Source of the DNA: Rhizocola hellebori
GTDB lineage: Bacteria; Actinomycetota; Actinomycetes; Mycobacteriales; Micromonosporaceae
Length of the DNA stretch: 40,856 bases
Assembly (NCBI RefSeq): GCF_016862955.1
Contig: NZ_BONY01000084.1
Location: 1 to 40,856, forward strand
Direction: 5' to 3'
Part shown: in pieces, positions 8,171-14,741 of the stretch
Position numbering within the stretch: the stretch's first letter is position 1
How the letters are laid out: each line of letters opens with the position of its first letter
The notes under the pieces: generated by a model
Seen by the model: only the letters and a program-made list of their open reading frames with translations
What the model was told of the DNA's origin: nothing
Database searches by the model: none
Made by a program: the position numbers and the translations under genes

Positions 8171-8176
8171 TAGCGT
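8171..8176 (+). promoter_or_regulatory. Predicted -10 (TAGCGT) of a leaderless tetR transcript
   Basis: TAGCGT is followed by seven bases and the ATG at 8184. Operator 2 sits immediately upstream in the expected -35/-10 spacer. Confidence 0.45.
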
Positions 8177-8183
8177 GAGCAAT

Positions 8184-8816
8184 ATGGCGTTGAATGGTCG
8201 CAAGGCGCAGGCCGCCCGGAACGACGAACTGATCCTCGAAGCGGCGCGTGCGGTCTTCACCGCAGATCCAGCCGCGCCGATATCGACAGTCGCGGAGCGG
8301 GCCGGAGTTGGTATAAGTGCCCTCTATCGGCGTTACCGAAGCAAGGATGATCTACTCCAGAAGCTGTGCACCGACGCCATCCGTACATATGCCGATATTG
8401 CTGAATCGGCCGCAAAGTCGCAAGCGGAACCCTGGGAGGTCTTCGTCTCGTTCATGCGCACTGCCCTCGATGCGAAAGCCGGATCGCTGAGCATCCGCCT
8501 GGCCGGGCAGTTCCGCGTCGGCGAGGAGCTCCAGGCCCAGCTGCCAAGGGCTTTTGAGAGCACTCGGCAGGTACTGGACAGAGCCAAAGCGGCCGGAGTG
8601 GTGCGCGCCGATATCGAAGTAGGTGACATCTCTCTCATGCTGGAGCAGCTGCAAACGATCGAGGTCGGGGACGAAGCGCGCACGAACCAGCTCCGTCACC
8701 GGTACCTGAAGCTGATGCTCGATGGGCTGCACGCTTCGCGCGACGAGATCCCCGGGCCGGCGCCGACTTGGAAGGAGATTGGCAGCCGTTACGAGCAGGC
8801 GGTAACGCCCGCGTAA
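8184..8816 (+). CDS. TetR/AcrR-family transcriptional regulator
   Basis: This 210-residue regulator has a TetR helix-turn-helix at residues 12-58: 'LILEAARAVFTAD', 'ISTVAERAGVGISALYRRYRSKDDLL'. The C-terminal all-helical ligand domain (about 65-195) has no recognisable substrate class. The ATG at 8184 is preferred over longer in-frame starts because the DNA-binding domain begins within 12 residues and the operator and -10 sit directly upstream. The two GGAACr-n3-yGTTCC palindromes are probably its own operators. The divergent alkA or downstream ychF could be further targets. Its TAA stop supplies the first bases of the predicted ychF -10. Confidence 0.93.
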   Translation: MALNGRKAQAARNDELILEAARAVFTADPAAPISTVAERAGVGISALYRRYRSKDDLLQKLCTDAIRTYADIAESAAKSQAEPWEVFVSFMRTALDAKAGSLSIRLAGQFRVGEELQAQLPRAFESTRQVLDRAKAAGVVRADIEVGDISLMLEQLQTIEVGDEARTNQLRHRYLKLMLDGLHASRDEIPGPAPTWKEIGSRYEQAVTPA

Positions 8817-8819
8817 GCT
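8814..8819 (+). promoter_or_regulatory. Predicted -10 (TAAGCT) overlapping the tetR stop codon
   Basis: TAAGCT starts with the tetR TAA stop and ends eight bases before the ychF GTG at 8828. Another case of a stop codon used inside a TANNNT element. Confidence 0.4.
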
Positions 8820-8827
8820 GGTCTGTC

Positions 8828-9913
8828 GTGAGTCTTTCCATCGGCATCGTCGGCCTGCCCAACGTCGGCAAGAGCACCCTTTTCAATGCGCTCACCCGTA
8901 ACGACGTGCTCGCGGCGAACTACCCCTTCGCCACGATCGAGCCCAACGTCGGCGTGGTCGGTCTTCCCGACGCGCGCCTGGGCAAGCTGGCCGAGATGTT
9001 CAGCTCGCAAAAGATCCTCCCGGCGCCGGTGTCCTTTGTGGACATCGCCGGCTTGGTGCGCGGCGCGTCGAAGGGCCAGGGCCGCGGAAACGCGTTCCTC
9101 GCCAACATCCGTGACGCCTCCGCCATCTGCCAGGTGGTCCGCGCCTTCAGCGACCCGAATGTGGTGCACGTCGATGGCAAGGTGTCGCCGAAGGATGACA
9201 TCGAAACGATCAACACTGAGCTGATCCTGGCCGACCTGCAGACCATCGACAAGGCGATCCCGCGTCTGGAGAAGGAGGCCCGCGCCAACAAGACCCGGGC
9301 CGCCGCGCTGAACGCGGCCAAGGCCGCGGGCGAGCTACTCAACGAGGGAACGACGCTCTACGCGGGCGCGGCCAAGGCTGGCATAGACACGAGTGAACTT
9401 CGCGAGCTGCACCTGTTGACCGCCAAGCCATTCCTCTATGTGTTCAATGTGGACGAAGCCGAGCTTGGTAACAACGCTTTCCTCGACGAGCTGCGGGCGC
9501 TGGTGGCCCCGGCCGAGGCCATCTTCATGGACGCGAAGATCGAGTCGGAGCTGATCGACCTGCCCGAGGATGAGGCGCGCGAAATGCTTGAGGCGATCGG
9601 CCAGCCCGAGCCGGGTCTGGACCAGCTGATCCGAGTCGGCTTCCGCACCCTCGGGCTGCAGACCTACCTCACCGCCGGGCCCAAGGAAGCGCGGGCGTGG
9701 ACGATTCAGGTCGGCGCGACCGCGCCCGAGGCGGCCGGTGTCATCCACACCGACTTCCAGCGCGGCTTCATCAAAGCCGAGATTGTGGCCTTCAATGATT
9801 TGATGGCCGCAGGCTCGATGGCGGCTGCCAAGGCCGCCGGCAAGGTGCGAATTGAAGGTAAGGATTACGTGATGTCCGACGGCGACGTGGTGGAGTTCAG
9901 GTTCAACGTGTGA
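8828..9913 (+). CDS. ychF: Redox-regulated ATPase YchF (OLA1 family)
   Basis: This 361-residue universally conserved P-loop NTPase of the Obg/YchF group usually prefers ATP and associates with ribosomes. G1 'GLPNVGKST' (8-16), switch region 'YPFATIEPNVG', G3 'DIAGLVRGASKGQGRGN', NKxD-like 'NVDE' and the C-terminal TGS domain with 'GPKEARAWTIQ', 'TDFQRGFIKAEI' and 'GKDYVMSDGDVVEFRFNV' are all present. The GTG at 8828 is chosen because homologues start 'SLSIGIVGLPNVGKST'; the open frame to 8768 would overlap tetR. The 3' end overlaps the next gene on the opposite strand by 11 bases. Confidence 0.97.
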   Translation: MSLSIGIVGLPNVGKSTLFNALTRNDVLAANYPFATIEPNVGVVGLPDARLGKLAEMFSSQKILPAPVSFVDIAGLVRGASKGQGRGNAFLANIRDASAICQVVRAFSDPNVVHVDGKVSPKDDIETINTELILADLQTIDKAIPRLEKEARANKTRAAALNAAKAAGELLNEGTTLYAGAAKAGIDTSELRELHLLTAKPFLYVFNVDEAELGNNAFLDELRALVAPAEAIFMDAKIESELIDLPEDEAREMLEAIGQPEPGLDQLIRVGFRTLGLQTYLTAGPKEARAWTIQVGATAPEAAGVIHTDFQRGFIKAEIVAFNDLMAAGSMAAAKAAGKVRIEGKDYVMSDGDVVEFRFNV

Positions 9914-10208
9914 GCTGGGTGTAGGCCGCTTCGATGCGGGCGGCCAGGCCCACTTCCGCCTGGGTGAGCGCACCGTCGGCCTCATGGCAGACTTTGATTT
10001 GGGTGCGGCCGTCGAGCCGGCGAATCTGCGGTCGGACGCCTAACGCGTCCGCGGCGACCGTAATCCGCTCGGTGAGCAGGGCGTGCTGGACGTCGTCGAG
10101 TTGAAGGGTCCGTTTGATGCAGTCACCGTCACGGATCCACCCCGCCAGCTGGGAAAGTGCGTCGGTGAGGTAGTCGCGCCGCTGGCCCCATGGTCGCTTG
10201 ATCAACAC
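9903..10208 (-). CDS. Pterin-4a-carbinolamine dehydratase-like protein, degenerate active site
   Basis: This 101-residue protein follows the PCD/DCoH pattern: 'WIRDGDCIKRTLQLDDVQHAL' (expected W-x-G-x-I-x-R and D-F-x-A), then 'RITVAADALGVRPQI', 'TQIKVCHEADGALTQAE' and 'GLAARIEAAY' (expected G-L-T-x-x-D-x-x-L-A-x-x-I). The catalytic 'HHPD' of true dehydratases is replaced by 'GVRPQ', so dehydratase activity is doubtful. The family also includes non-enzymatic dimerisation cofactors. GTG start; no good Shine-Dalgarno. It converges on ychF with an 11-base overlap. Assignment rests on pattern matching by eye. Confidence 0.65.
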   Translation of the reverse strand: MLIKRPWGQRRDYLTDALSQLAGWIRDGDCIKRTLQLDDVQHALLTERITVAADALGVRPQIRRLDGRTQIKVCHEADGALTQAEVGLAARIEAAYTQLTR

Positions 10209-10504
10209 TGCCAGACCACGCCCATTCGCACCTCCAGCGTCGTTGCCGGCTTGTGGCCGAATCTTGTCCGCCCCGTCACATAATCGGTATCCCCATCCTG
10301 CCCGTTAATCGTCTGAGTGTCCACGCGAACAAAACCGACTTCGGGTACTTCGCAGGACGCTATACGCGCAAGAAAGTCTTTACCACCAGCCGGTTTCCCT
10401 GCGACATTGTCTGGTTGTGCGAGTCAACATTGGCGGTTCGGTCACCTCTATCGATGGGTGACCCCAAATCGCCTTAAAGACCAGGGTCTGGCACGCTGTC
10501 CGCC
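10209..10504. other. Intergenic region upstream of the Nudix gene, with a 7-bp inverted repeat
   Basis: These 296 bases are non-coding as far as I can see; the short open frames have no family features. GGTCACC (10440-10446) and GGTGACC (10457-10463) form a perfect inverted repeat with a 10-base spacer, 41 bases before the Nudix start. It could be an operator or a leader hairpin. Confidence 0.55.
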
Positions 10505-10909
10505 GTGTCTAATTTCACGCCAGAGATCCGGGTCATCGTCGGCGCGGCCATTGTCGACGAGGGTCGCGTCCTGGCTTGCGAGCGCTCCGAGCCCGCCGAG
10601 ACCGCTGGCAAGTGGGAGTTCCCGGGCGGCAAGGTGGAGCCCGGCGAGACCGAGCGAGAGGCGCTGATTCGCGAATGCGAAGAGGAGCTTGGCGTGACTG
10701 TGGAAATCGGGATCCGGGTGGGCGGCGACGTCATGCTGGGCCACGGCCGCGCCGTGCTTCGCGTCTACACCGCAACTCTGATCGATGGCACACCGAAAGC
10801 GCTTGAGCACGCAGAGCTTCGATGGCTGACCGTCGACGAGTTGGACAGCGTCCCCTGGCTCCCCGCCGACGCGCCAATAGTCGCGGCCCTACCCGCTCAT
10901 CTGAGATGA
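10505..10909 (+). CDS. Nudix hydrolase, MutT-like (8-oxo-dGTP diphosphatase type)
   Basis: In this 134-residue Nudix protein the box is complete: 'GGKVEPGETEREALIRECEE' followed by 'ELGV' (about 38-61), giving G-x5-E-x7-R-E-x2-E-E. The small size, 'AAIVDEGRVLACERSEP' strand and C-terminal 'ELRWLTVDELDSVPWLPAD' match MutT/CTP-pyrophosphohydrolase proteins that sanitise oxidised nucleotides; substrate is not provable here. GTG start. Its stop lies inside a long hairpin that separates it from convergent sdhB. Confidence 0.93.
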   Translation: MSNFTPEIRVIVGAAIVDEGRVLACERSEPAETAGKWEFPGGKVEPGETEREALIRECEEELGVTVEIGIRVGGDVMLGHGRAVLRVYTATLIDGTPKALEHAELRWLTVDELDSVPWLPADAPIVAALPAHLR

Positions 10910-10940
10910 GGGGATAGGGCCGGCTGACTGAGCGCTCAGT
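10884..10940. terminator. Hairpins between convergent mutT-like gene and sdhB
   Basis: The arms 10884-10901 and 10905-10922 pair over 18 positions with two internal mismatches and a 3-base loop (outer arm GGCCCTA/TAGGGCC, inner arm CTCATC/GATGAG). The Nudix stop codon lies in the right arm. A second perfect palindrome, ACTGAGCGCTCAGT (10927-10940), contains the sdhB stop. There is no T-run, so this may be a U-less hairpin terminator or an RNA stabiliser for both genes. Confidence 0.6.
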
Positions 10941-11934
10941 GCTTGTCTGGGTGGTAGTAGTTGAGGCCTTTGGGGTCGACGGGGAAGCTCAGGTCGTCGC
11001 CGAAGGGCGAAGCCGCCGCTGAGCGGTCGGAGAGCATTTCGTTGAGGTTGACGTGGCCCTTGGCATTGAGCTCGGGGGGCAGCGGAGGCGTCGGTTCGCG
11101 GCCGAAATCGACCGGAGCCATATCATCGGCCACCTTCACTGGGCCAGCGTGTACGGTCGGCTCTGCCGAAGCCGTAGGCGCAATCTGGTCACGCCGTAGG
11201 ATCTTGCGTCCGAGTACCACAAGCGGATCATACCGCCGGTCCACGACGCGCTCCTTCATCGGGATGATGGCGTTATCCGTGATCTTGATGTGCTCCGGGC
11301 ACACCTCCGTGCAGCACTTGGTGATGTTGCAATAGCCCAGACCCTGCTGCGACTTGGCGAACTCCTTGCGGTCGTTCTTGGCGTCGAGCGGGTGCATGTC
11401 CAGCTCGGCGGCGCGGATGAAATACCGCGGCCCGGCGAACTCTTCCTTGTTGGGCTCGTGGTCGCGTACCACGTGACAGGTGTTCTGGCACAGGAAGCAC
11501 TCGATGCACTTGCGGAACTCCTGCGAGCGCTCGACATCGATCTGCTGCATCCGGTAGTCGCCCGGCGCGACCCCCGGCGGCGGCGCGAAGGCGGGCAGCT
11601 CGCGTGCCTTCGTGTAGTTGTAGGACACATCGGTCACCAGGTCGCGGATGACCGGGAAGGTGCGCAGCGGGGTGACCGTGACGGTCTCGTTCTCCTCGAA
11701 GGTGGACATGCGCGTCATGCAGCTCAGCCGCGGCATGCCGTTGATCTCCATCGAGCACGAGCCGCACTTGCCCGCTTTGCAGTTCCAGCGGCAGGCCAGA
11801 TCCGGCTCCTGGGTCGCCTGCAGGCGGTGGATCACGTCGAGGACGACCTCGCCCTCATTGACCTCAACCTGGTAGTCGTTGAGCTGCCCGCCGCCCGAGT
11901 CGCCGCGCCAAACCTTGAACTTGCGAACGCTCAT
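10936..11934 (-). CDS. sdhB: Succinate dehydrogenase/fumarate reductase iron-sulfur subunit
   Basis: This subunit is 332 residues. The plant-type [2Fe-2S] ligands are Cys52, Cys57, Cys60 and Cys72 ('NCKAGKCGSC'...'LSC'). The bacterial-ferredoxin-like part has 'CIECFLCQNTC' and 'CNITKCCTEVCP' for the [4Fe-4S] and [3Fe-4S] clusters. It passes electrons from SdhA FAD to the membrane subunit. It is about 80 residues longer than E. coli SdhB owing to a C-terminal tail rich in Pro, Ala and acidic residues and ending 'NYYHPDKH'. The ATG overlaps the stop of a 29-codon ORF as ATGA. Its Shine-Dalgarno lies in the loop of a 6-bp hairpin (11936-11953). Confidence 0.95.
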   Translation of the reverse strand: MSVRKFKVWRGDSGGGQLNDYQVEVNEGEVVLDVIHRLQATQEPDLACRWNCKAGKCGSCSMEINGMPRLSCMTRMSTFEENETVTVTPLRTFPVIRDLVTDVSYNYTKARELPAFAPPPGVAPGDYRMQQIDVERSQEFRKCIECFLCQNTCHVVRDHEPNKEEFAGPRYFIRAAELDMHPLDAKNDRKEFAKSQQGLGYCNITKCCTEVCPEHIKITDNAIIPMKERVVDRRYDPLVVLGRKILRRDQIAPTASAEPTVHAGPVKVADDMAPVDFGREPTPPLPPELNAKGHVNLNEMLSDRSAAASPFGDDLSFPVDPKGLNYYHPDKH

Positions 11935-12020
11935 GCCGAAGCCTTCCCTTCGGTCCGCTTCGCTGCCGCATCGGCATGATCGAATCCCAATTTCATGATG
12001 AGTTCCCTGCGGTCACTCAT
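11931..12020 (-). CDS. 29-residue ORF translationally coupled between sdhA and sdhB
   Basis: ATG at 12020 overlaps the sdhA stop as ATGA, and its TGA overlaps the sdhB ATG as ATGA, so it exactly fills the sdhA-sdhB gap. A GAGGAG Shine-Dalgarno (complement of 12029-12034) lies eight bases upstream. The product reads MSDRRELIMKLGFDHADAAA followed by KRTEGKASA: soluble, charged, possibly one helix, no membrane segment. I know no family for it. It could be a small Sdh-associated peptide or only a device that keeps ribosomes moving from sdhA to sdhB. An N-terminal extension to 12251 runs through sdhA and is ignored. Confidence 0.6.
   Translation of the reverse strand: MSDRRELIMKLGFDHADAAAKRTEGKASA
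11936..11953 (-). promoter_or_regulatory. Hairpin presenting the sdhB Shine-Dalgarno in its loop
   Basis: In the mRNA sense the sequence is CCGAAG-GGAAGG-CTTCGG: a perfect 6-bp stem whose loop contains the purine-rich ribosome-binding stretch, ending one base before the sdhB ATG. It overlaps the end of the 29-codon ORF, so translation of that ORF would melt it. Confidence 0.5.
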
Positions 12021-13885
12021 GCCGACAACTCCTCTTCGGTCATGTACTTGGAAAGCTCGGACCGGTCGAAGAGGTCCAGGAGATCGGGGCGCATTGTCGG
12101 TACCGGCTGGTGGGTCAGGGTGACGTTGCCGTCGTCGTCGATGCCGCAGACCAGGTTGACCTGACGCCACTGCGGATCCATCTTCGGATAGTCCTCGCGG
12201 GTGTGGCCGCCGCGGGATTCCTTGCGCTCCAAGGCGGCCAGGGCCGTGCACTCGGAAACGAGGAGCATGTTGCGCAGATCGAGGGCCAGGTGCCAGCCGG
12301 GGTTGTAGCGGCGGCCGCCGGTCGCGCTGACATTGCGGACGCGCTCCCTCAGCTCGCCGAGCTTCTTGATGGCCGCCGCCAGCTCGCTTTCGCGGCGGAT
12401 GATGCCCACCAGGTCGCCCATGATCTCCTGCAGCTCGTGCTGGAGGGCGTAGGGATTGTCCCCACCTTCATGGGAGAGCGGAGCCAGCGCCGCCTGGGTG
12501 GCAGCCTCCACATCGGACTGTGCGGCCTTGGGCCGGGTCGTCAGCTCGCTGACGTACTGGGCCGCGTGTTCCCCGGCGCGCTTGCCGAAGACGAGGAGGT
12601 CCGACAGCGAGTTGCCGCCCAACCGGTTCGAGCCGTGCATGCCGCCGGAACACTCGCCCGCCGCGAACAGTCCGGGCACCCCGCCCGCCGCGCTGTCCGG
12701 GTCGACCTCGATGCCGCCCATGACGTAGTGGCAGGTGGGCCCGACCTCCATCGGCTGCTTGGTGATGTCGACGTCGGCCAGCTCCTTGAACTGGTGGTAC
12801 ATCGAAGGCAGCCGCTTGCGGATCTGTTCGGCGGGAAGCCGCGAGGCGATGTCGAGATAGACGCCGCCGGCCTTGGTGCCGCGGCCGGCCTTGACCTCAC
12901 TGTTGATCGCGCGAGCGACCTCGTCGCGGGGGAGCAGCTCGGGCGGGCGCCGGTTGTTGTCCGGGTCGGTGTACCAGCGGTCGGCTTCGGCCTCGGTTTC
13001 CGCGTATTGCTTGCGGAACACGTCGGGCACGTACTCGAACATGAAGCGCTTGCCTTCGGAGTTCTTGAGCACGCCACCGTCGCCGCGGACCGACTCGGTG
13101 ACCAGGATGCCCTTCACCGATGGCGGCCAGACCATGCCGGTCGGGTGGAACTGGAGGAACTCCATGTTGATCAGCTTGGCTCCGGCGCGGAGCGCGATGG
13201 CGTGACCGTCGCCCGTGTACTCCCAGGAGTTCGAGGTCACCTTGTAGGACTTGCCCACGCCGCCGGTGGCGATGACCACCGCCGCCGTTTCGAAGAGCAC
13301 GAACTCGCCCGACTCGCGGTAGTAGCCGAAAGCGCCGGCGATCGCGCCTTCCGCGGACAGGAGCAGCTCGGTGATCGTGCACTCGGCGAAGACCCGGATC
13401 TGTGACTCGTAGTCTCCGTACTTGGTCTTGTCCTCCTGCTGCAAGGAGACGATCTTCTGCTGCAGGGTGCGGATGAGCTCCAGCCCGGTGCGGTCGCCGA
13501 CGTGGGCGAGCCGGGGGTACTCGTGGCCACCGAAGTTGCGCTGCGAGATGCGGCCGTCCTTGGTGCGGTCGAACAGCGCGCCGTAGGTTTCCAGCTCCCA
13601 GATGCGCGACGGCGACTCTTTCGCGTGCAGCTCGGCCATCCGGAAGTTGTTGAGGAACTTGCCCCCGCGCATGGTGTCGCGGTAGTGGACCATCCAGCTG
13701 TCGTTGCTGTTGACGTTGCCCATAGCGGCGGCGGCGCCACCCTCGGCCATCACCGTGTGGGCCTTGCCGAACAACGACTTGGAAATGATGGCGACCCGCT
13801 TGCCGGCGAGCCGGGCTTCGATGGCGGCGCGTAGGCCGGCCCCGCCGGCCCCGATCACTACCACGTCATATTGAAATTTGTCCAT
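12017..13885 (-). CDS. sdhA: Succinate dehydrogenase/fumarate reductase flavoprotein subunit
   Basis: This 622-residue flavoprotein oxidises succinate to fumarate and passes electrons to SdhB at the inner face of the membrane. FAD-binding 'GAGGAGLRAA' (12-21), the His43 region 'GKAHTVMAEGG' expected to hold FAD covalently, 'QFHPTGMVWP', 'VTESVRGDGGVL', 'CHYVMGGI' and 'HGSNRLGGNSLSDLLVFGKR' are all present, as in the Sdh1-type enzymes of mycobacteria. The start is set by the family N-terminus (MDKFQYDVVVIGAGG) and a one-base TAATG overlap with sdhC. The longer frame to 14425 runs through sdhC and is a shadow. Confidence 0.96.
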   Translation of the reverse strand: MDKFQYDVVVIGAGGAGLRAAIEARLAGKRVAIISKSLFGKAHTVMAEGGAAAAMGNVNSNDSWMVHYRDTMRGGKFLNNFRMAELHAKESPSRIWELETYGALFDRTKDGRISQRNFGGHEYPRLAHVGDRTGLELIRTLQQKIVSLQQEDKTKYGDYESQIRVFAECTITELLLSAEGAIAGAFGYYRESGEFVLFETAAVVIATGGVGKSYKVTSNSWEYTGDGHAIALRAGAKLINMEFLQFHPTGMVWPPSVKGILVTESVRGDGGVLKNSEGKRFMFEYVPDVFRKQYAETEAEADRWYTDPDNNRRPPELLPRDEVARAINSEVKAGRGTKAGGVYLDIASRLPAEQIRKRLPSMYHQFKELADVDITKQPMEVGPTCHYVMGGIEVDPDSAAGGVPGLFAAGECSGGMHGSNRLGGNSLSDLLVFGKRAGEHAAQYVSELTTRPKAAQSDVEAATQAALAPLSHEGGDNPYALQHELQEIMGDLVGIIRRESELAAAIKKLGELRERVRNVSATGGRRYNPGWHLALDLRNMLLVSECTALAALERKESRGGHTREDYPKMDPQWRQVNLVCGIDDDGNVTLTHQPVPTMRPDLLDLFDRSELSKYMTEEELSA

Positions 13886-14694
13886 TATCCTACGAACCTC
13901 AGATCGCTGAACCATCCGGCCGCGAGAGCCATGATGTAGAAGTCGGTGATCGCCAACGTCGCCAGCGTGATCCAGGCCAACCCCATGTGCCGGGTGTTCA
14001 GTTTGGAGACGAAGGTCCAGGCCCTGTACCGAACCGGGTGCTTGGAGAAGTGCTTGAGCCGCCCGCCGATGATGTGCCGGCAGGAGTGGCAGGAGGCCGT
14101 GTAGGCCCACAGCATGATGACGTTGACCCACAGGATCACGTTGCCCAGGCCGAAACCGAAGTCGCCGTTGGCCTTCTGCATGGCCATGATGGCATCGTAG
14201 GTGTTGAATATTGAGATGATCACGGCTGCGTAGAAGGCGTAGCGGTGCAGGTTCTGGAAGATGAGCGGGAATCGGGTCTCGCCGCTGTAGTTCTTGTGCC
14301 CATCCGGTACCGCGCACGCGGGCGGCGACATCCAGAACGCCCGGTAGTAGGCCTTGCGGTAGTAGTAACAGGTCAACCGGAACAGCAGCAGGAACGGCAG
14401 GCTCAGGGCCGCGTAGGGGATCCACGGGCTGTCGGGTATGAACCTTCCGAAGTGCGCCGCCGCTGGCTCACAGCCCTCCGACACGCAGGGCGAATAGAAG
14501 GGCGTCAGATAGTGATACTCGTCGACCCAGTACCACTTCTGCATGAACACCCGAAACGTCGCGTAGGCCACCCAGGCGAAGAGCCCGACCGCTGTGATCA
14601 GCGGGGCTAGCCACCATCTATCGGTGCGCAACGTCTTGGCCGAGATCTCGGCGCGCGCCTTGGCGCCGGTCGGCCTCGTTGCCAACGTCGTCAT
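13885..14694 (-). CDS. sdhC: Succinate dehydrogenase membrane subunit, Sdh1 type
   Basis: This 269-residue membrane anchor has about five hydrophobic segments (near 29-50, 92-110, 148-166, 183-201, 235-260). It holds SdhAB to the membrane and passes electrons to quinone. Near the end of the fourth segment is 'ASCHSCRHIIGG' (Cys202, His203, Cys205, His207). M. smegmatis Sdh1 was reported to hold a membrane-embedded Rieske-type [2Fe-2S] cluster, and this Cys/His cluster is a good candidate for its ligands. The ATG has a GGAGAGA Shine-Dalgarno. A TAACGT element overlapping the stop of the upstream PP2C gene may be its own promoter. No separate sdhD is present. Confidence 0.9.
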   Translation of the reverse strand: MTTLATRPTGAKARAEISAKTLRTDRWWLAPLITAVGLFAWVAYATFRVFMQKWYWVDEYHYLTPFYSPCVSEGCEPAAAHFGRFIPDSPWIPYAALSLPFLLLFRLTCYYYRKAYYRAFWMSPPACAVPDGHKNYSGETRFPLIFQNLHRYAFYAAVIISIFNTYDAIMAMQKANGDFGFGLGNVILWVNVIMLWAYTASCHSCRHIIGGRLKHFSKHPVRYRAWTFVSKLNTRHMGLAWITLATLAITDFYIMALAAGWFSDLRFVG

Positions 14695-14735
14695 ATCAAG
14701 TCTCTCCAGCGCTACAAGCAGGTTCGATCACCGAC

Positions 14736-14741
14736 ACGTTA
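14736..14741 (-). promoter_or_regulatory. Predicted -10 (TAACGT) of the sdh operon at the PP2C stop codon
   Basis: On the minus strand the TAA stop of the PP2C gene begins TAACGT, a TANNNT element about 40 bases before the sdhC ATG, which has a Shine-Dalgarno. Read-through from the PP2C gene is equally possible. Confidence 0.35.

Larger units (their letters stand above)
7950..8183. other. Divergent intergenic region alkA/tetR
   Basis: These 234 bases separate the preferred alkA start from tetR. The right half holds two matching palindromes and the tetR promoter. The left half is open in the alkA frame up to 8066 but looks like non-coding sequence. No other gene is seen. Confidence 0.6.

Noticed and set aside
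12110-13405. 431-codon open frame on the plus strand
   Set aside because: It lies wholly antisense to sdhA, shows no family motifs, and is a GC-rich shadow of the strongly supported flavoprotein gene.
12017-14425. 802-residue SdhA with an N-terminal extension
   Set aside because: The extra 180 codons overlap sdhC out of frame; the family N-terminus and TAATG overlap place the start at 13885.
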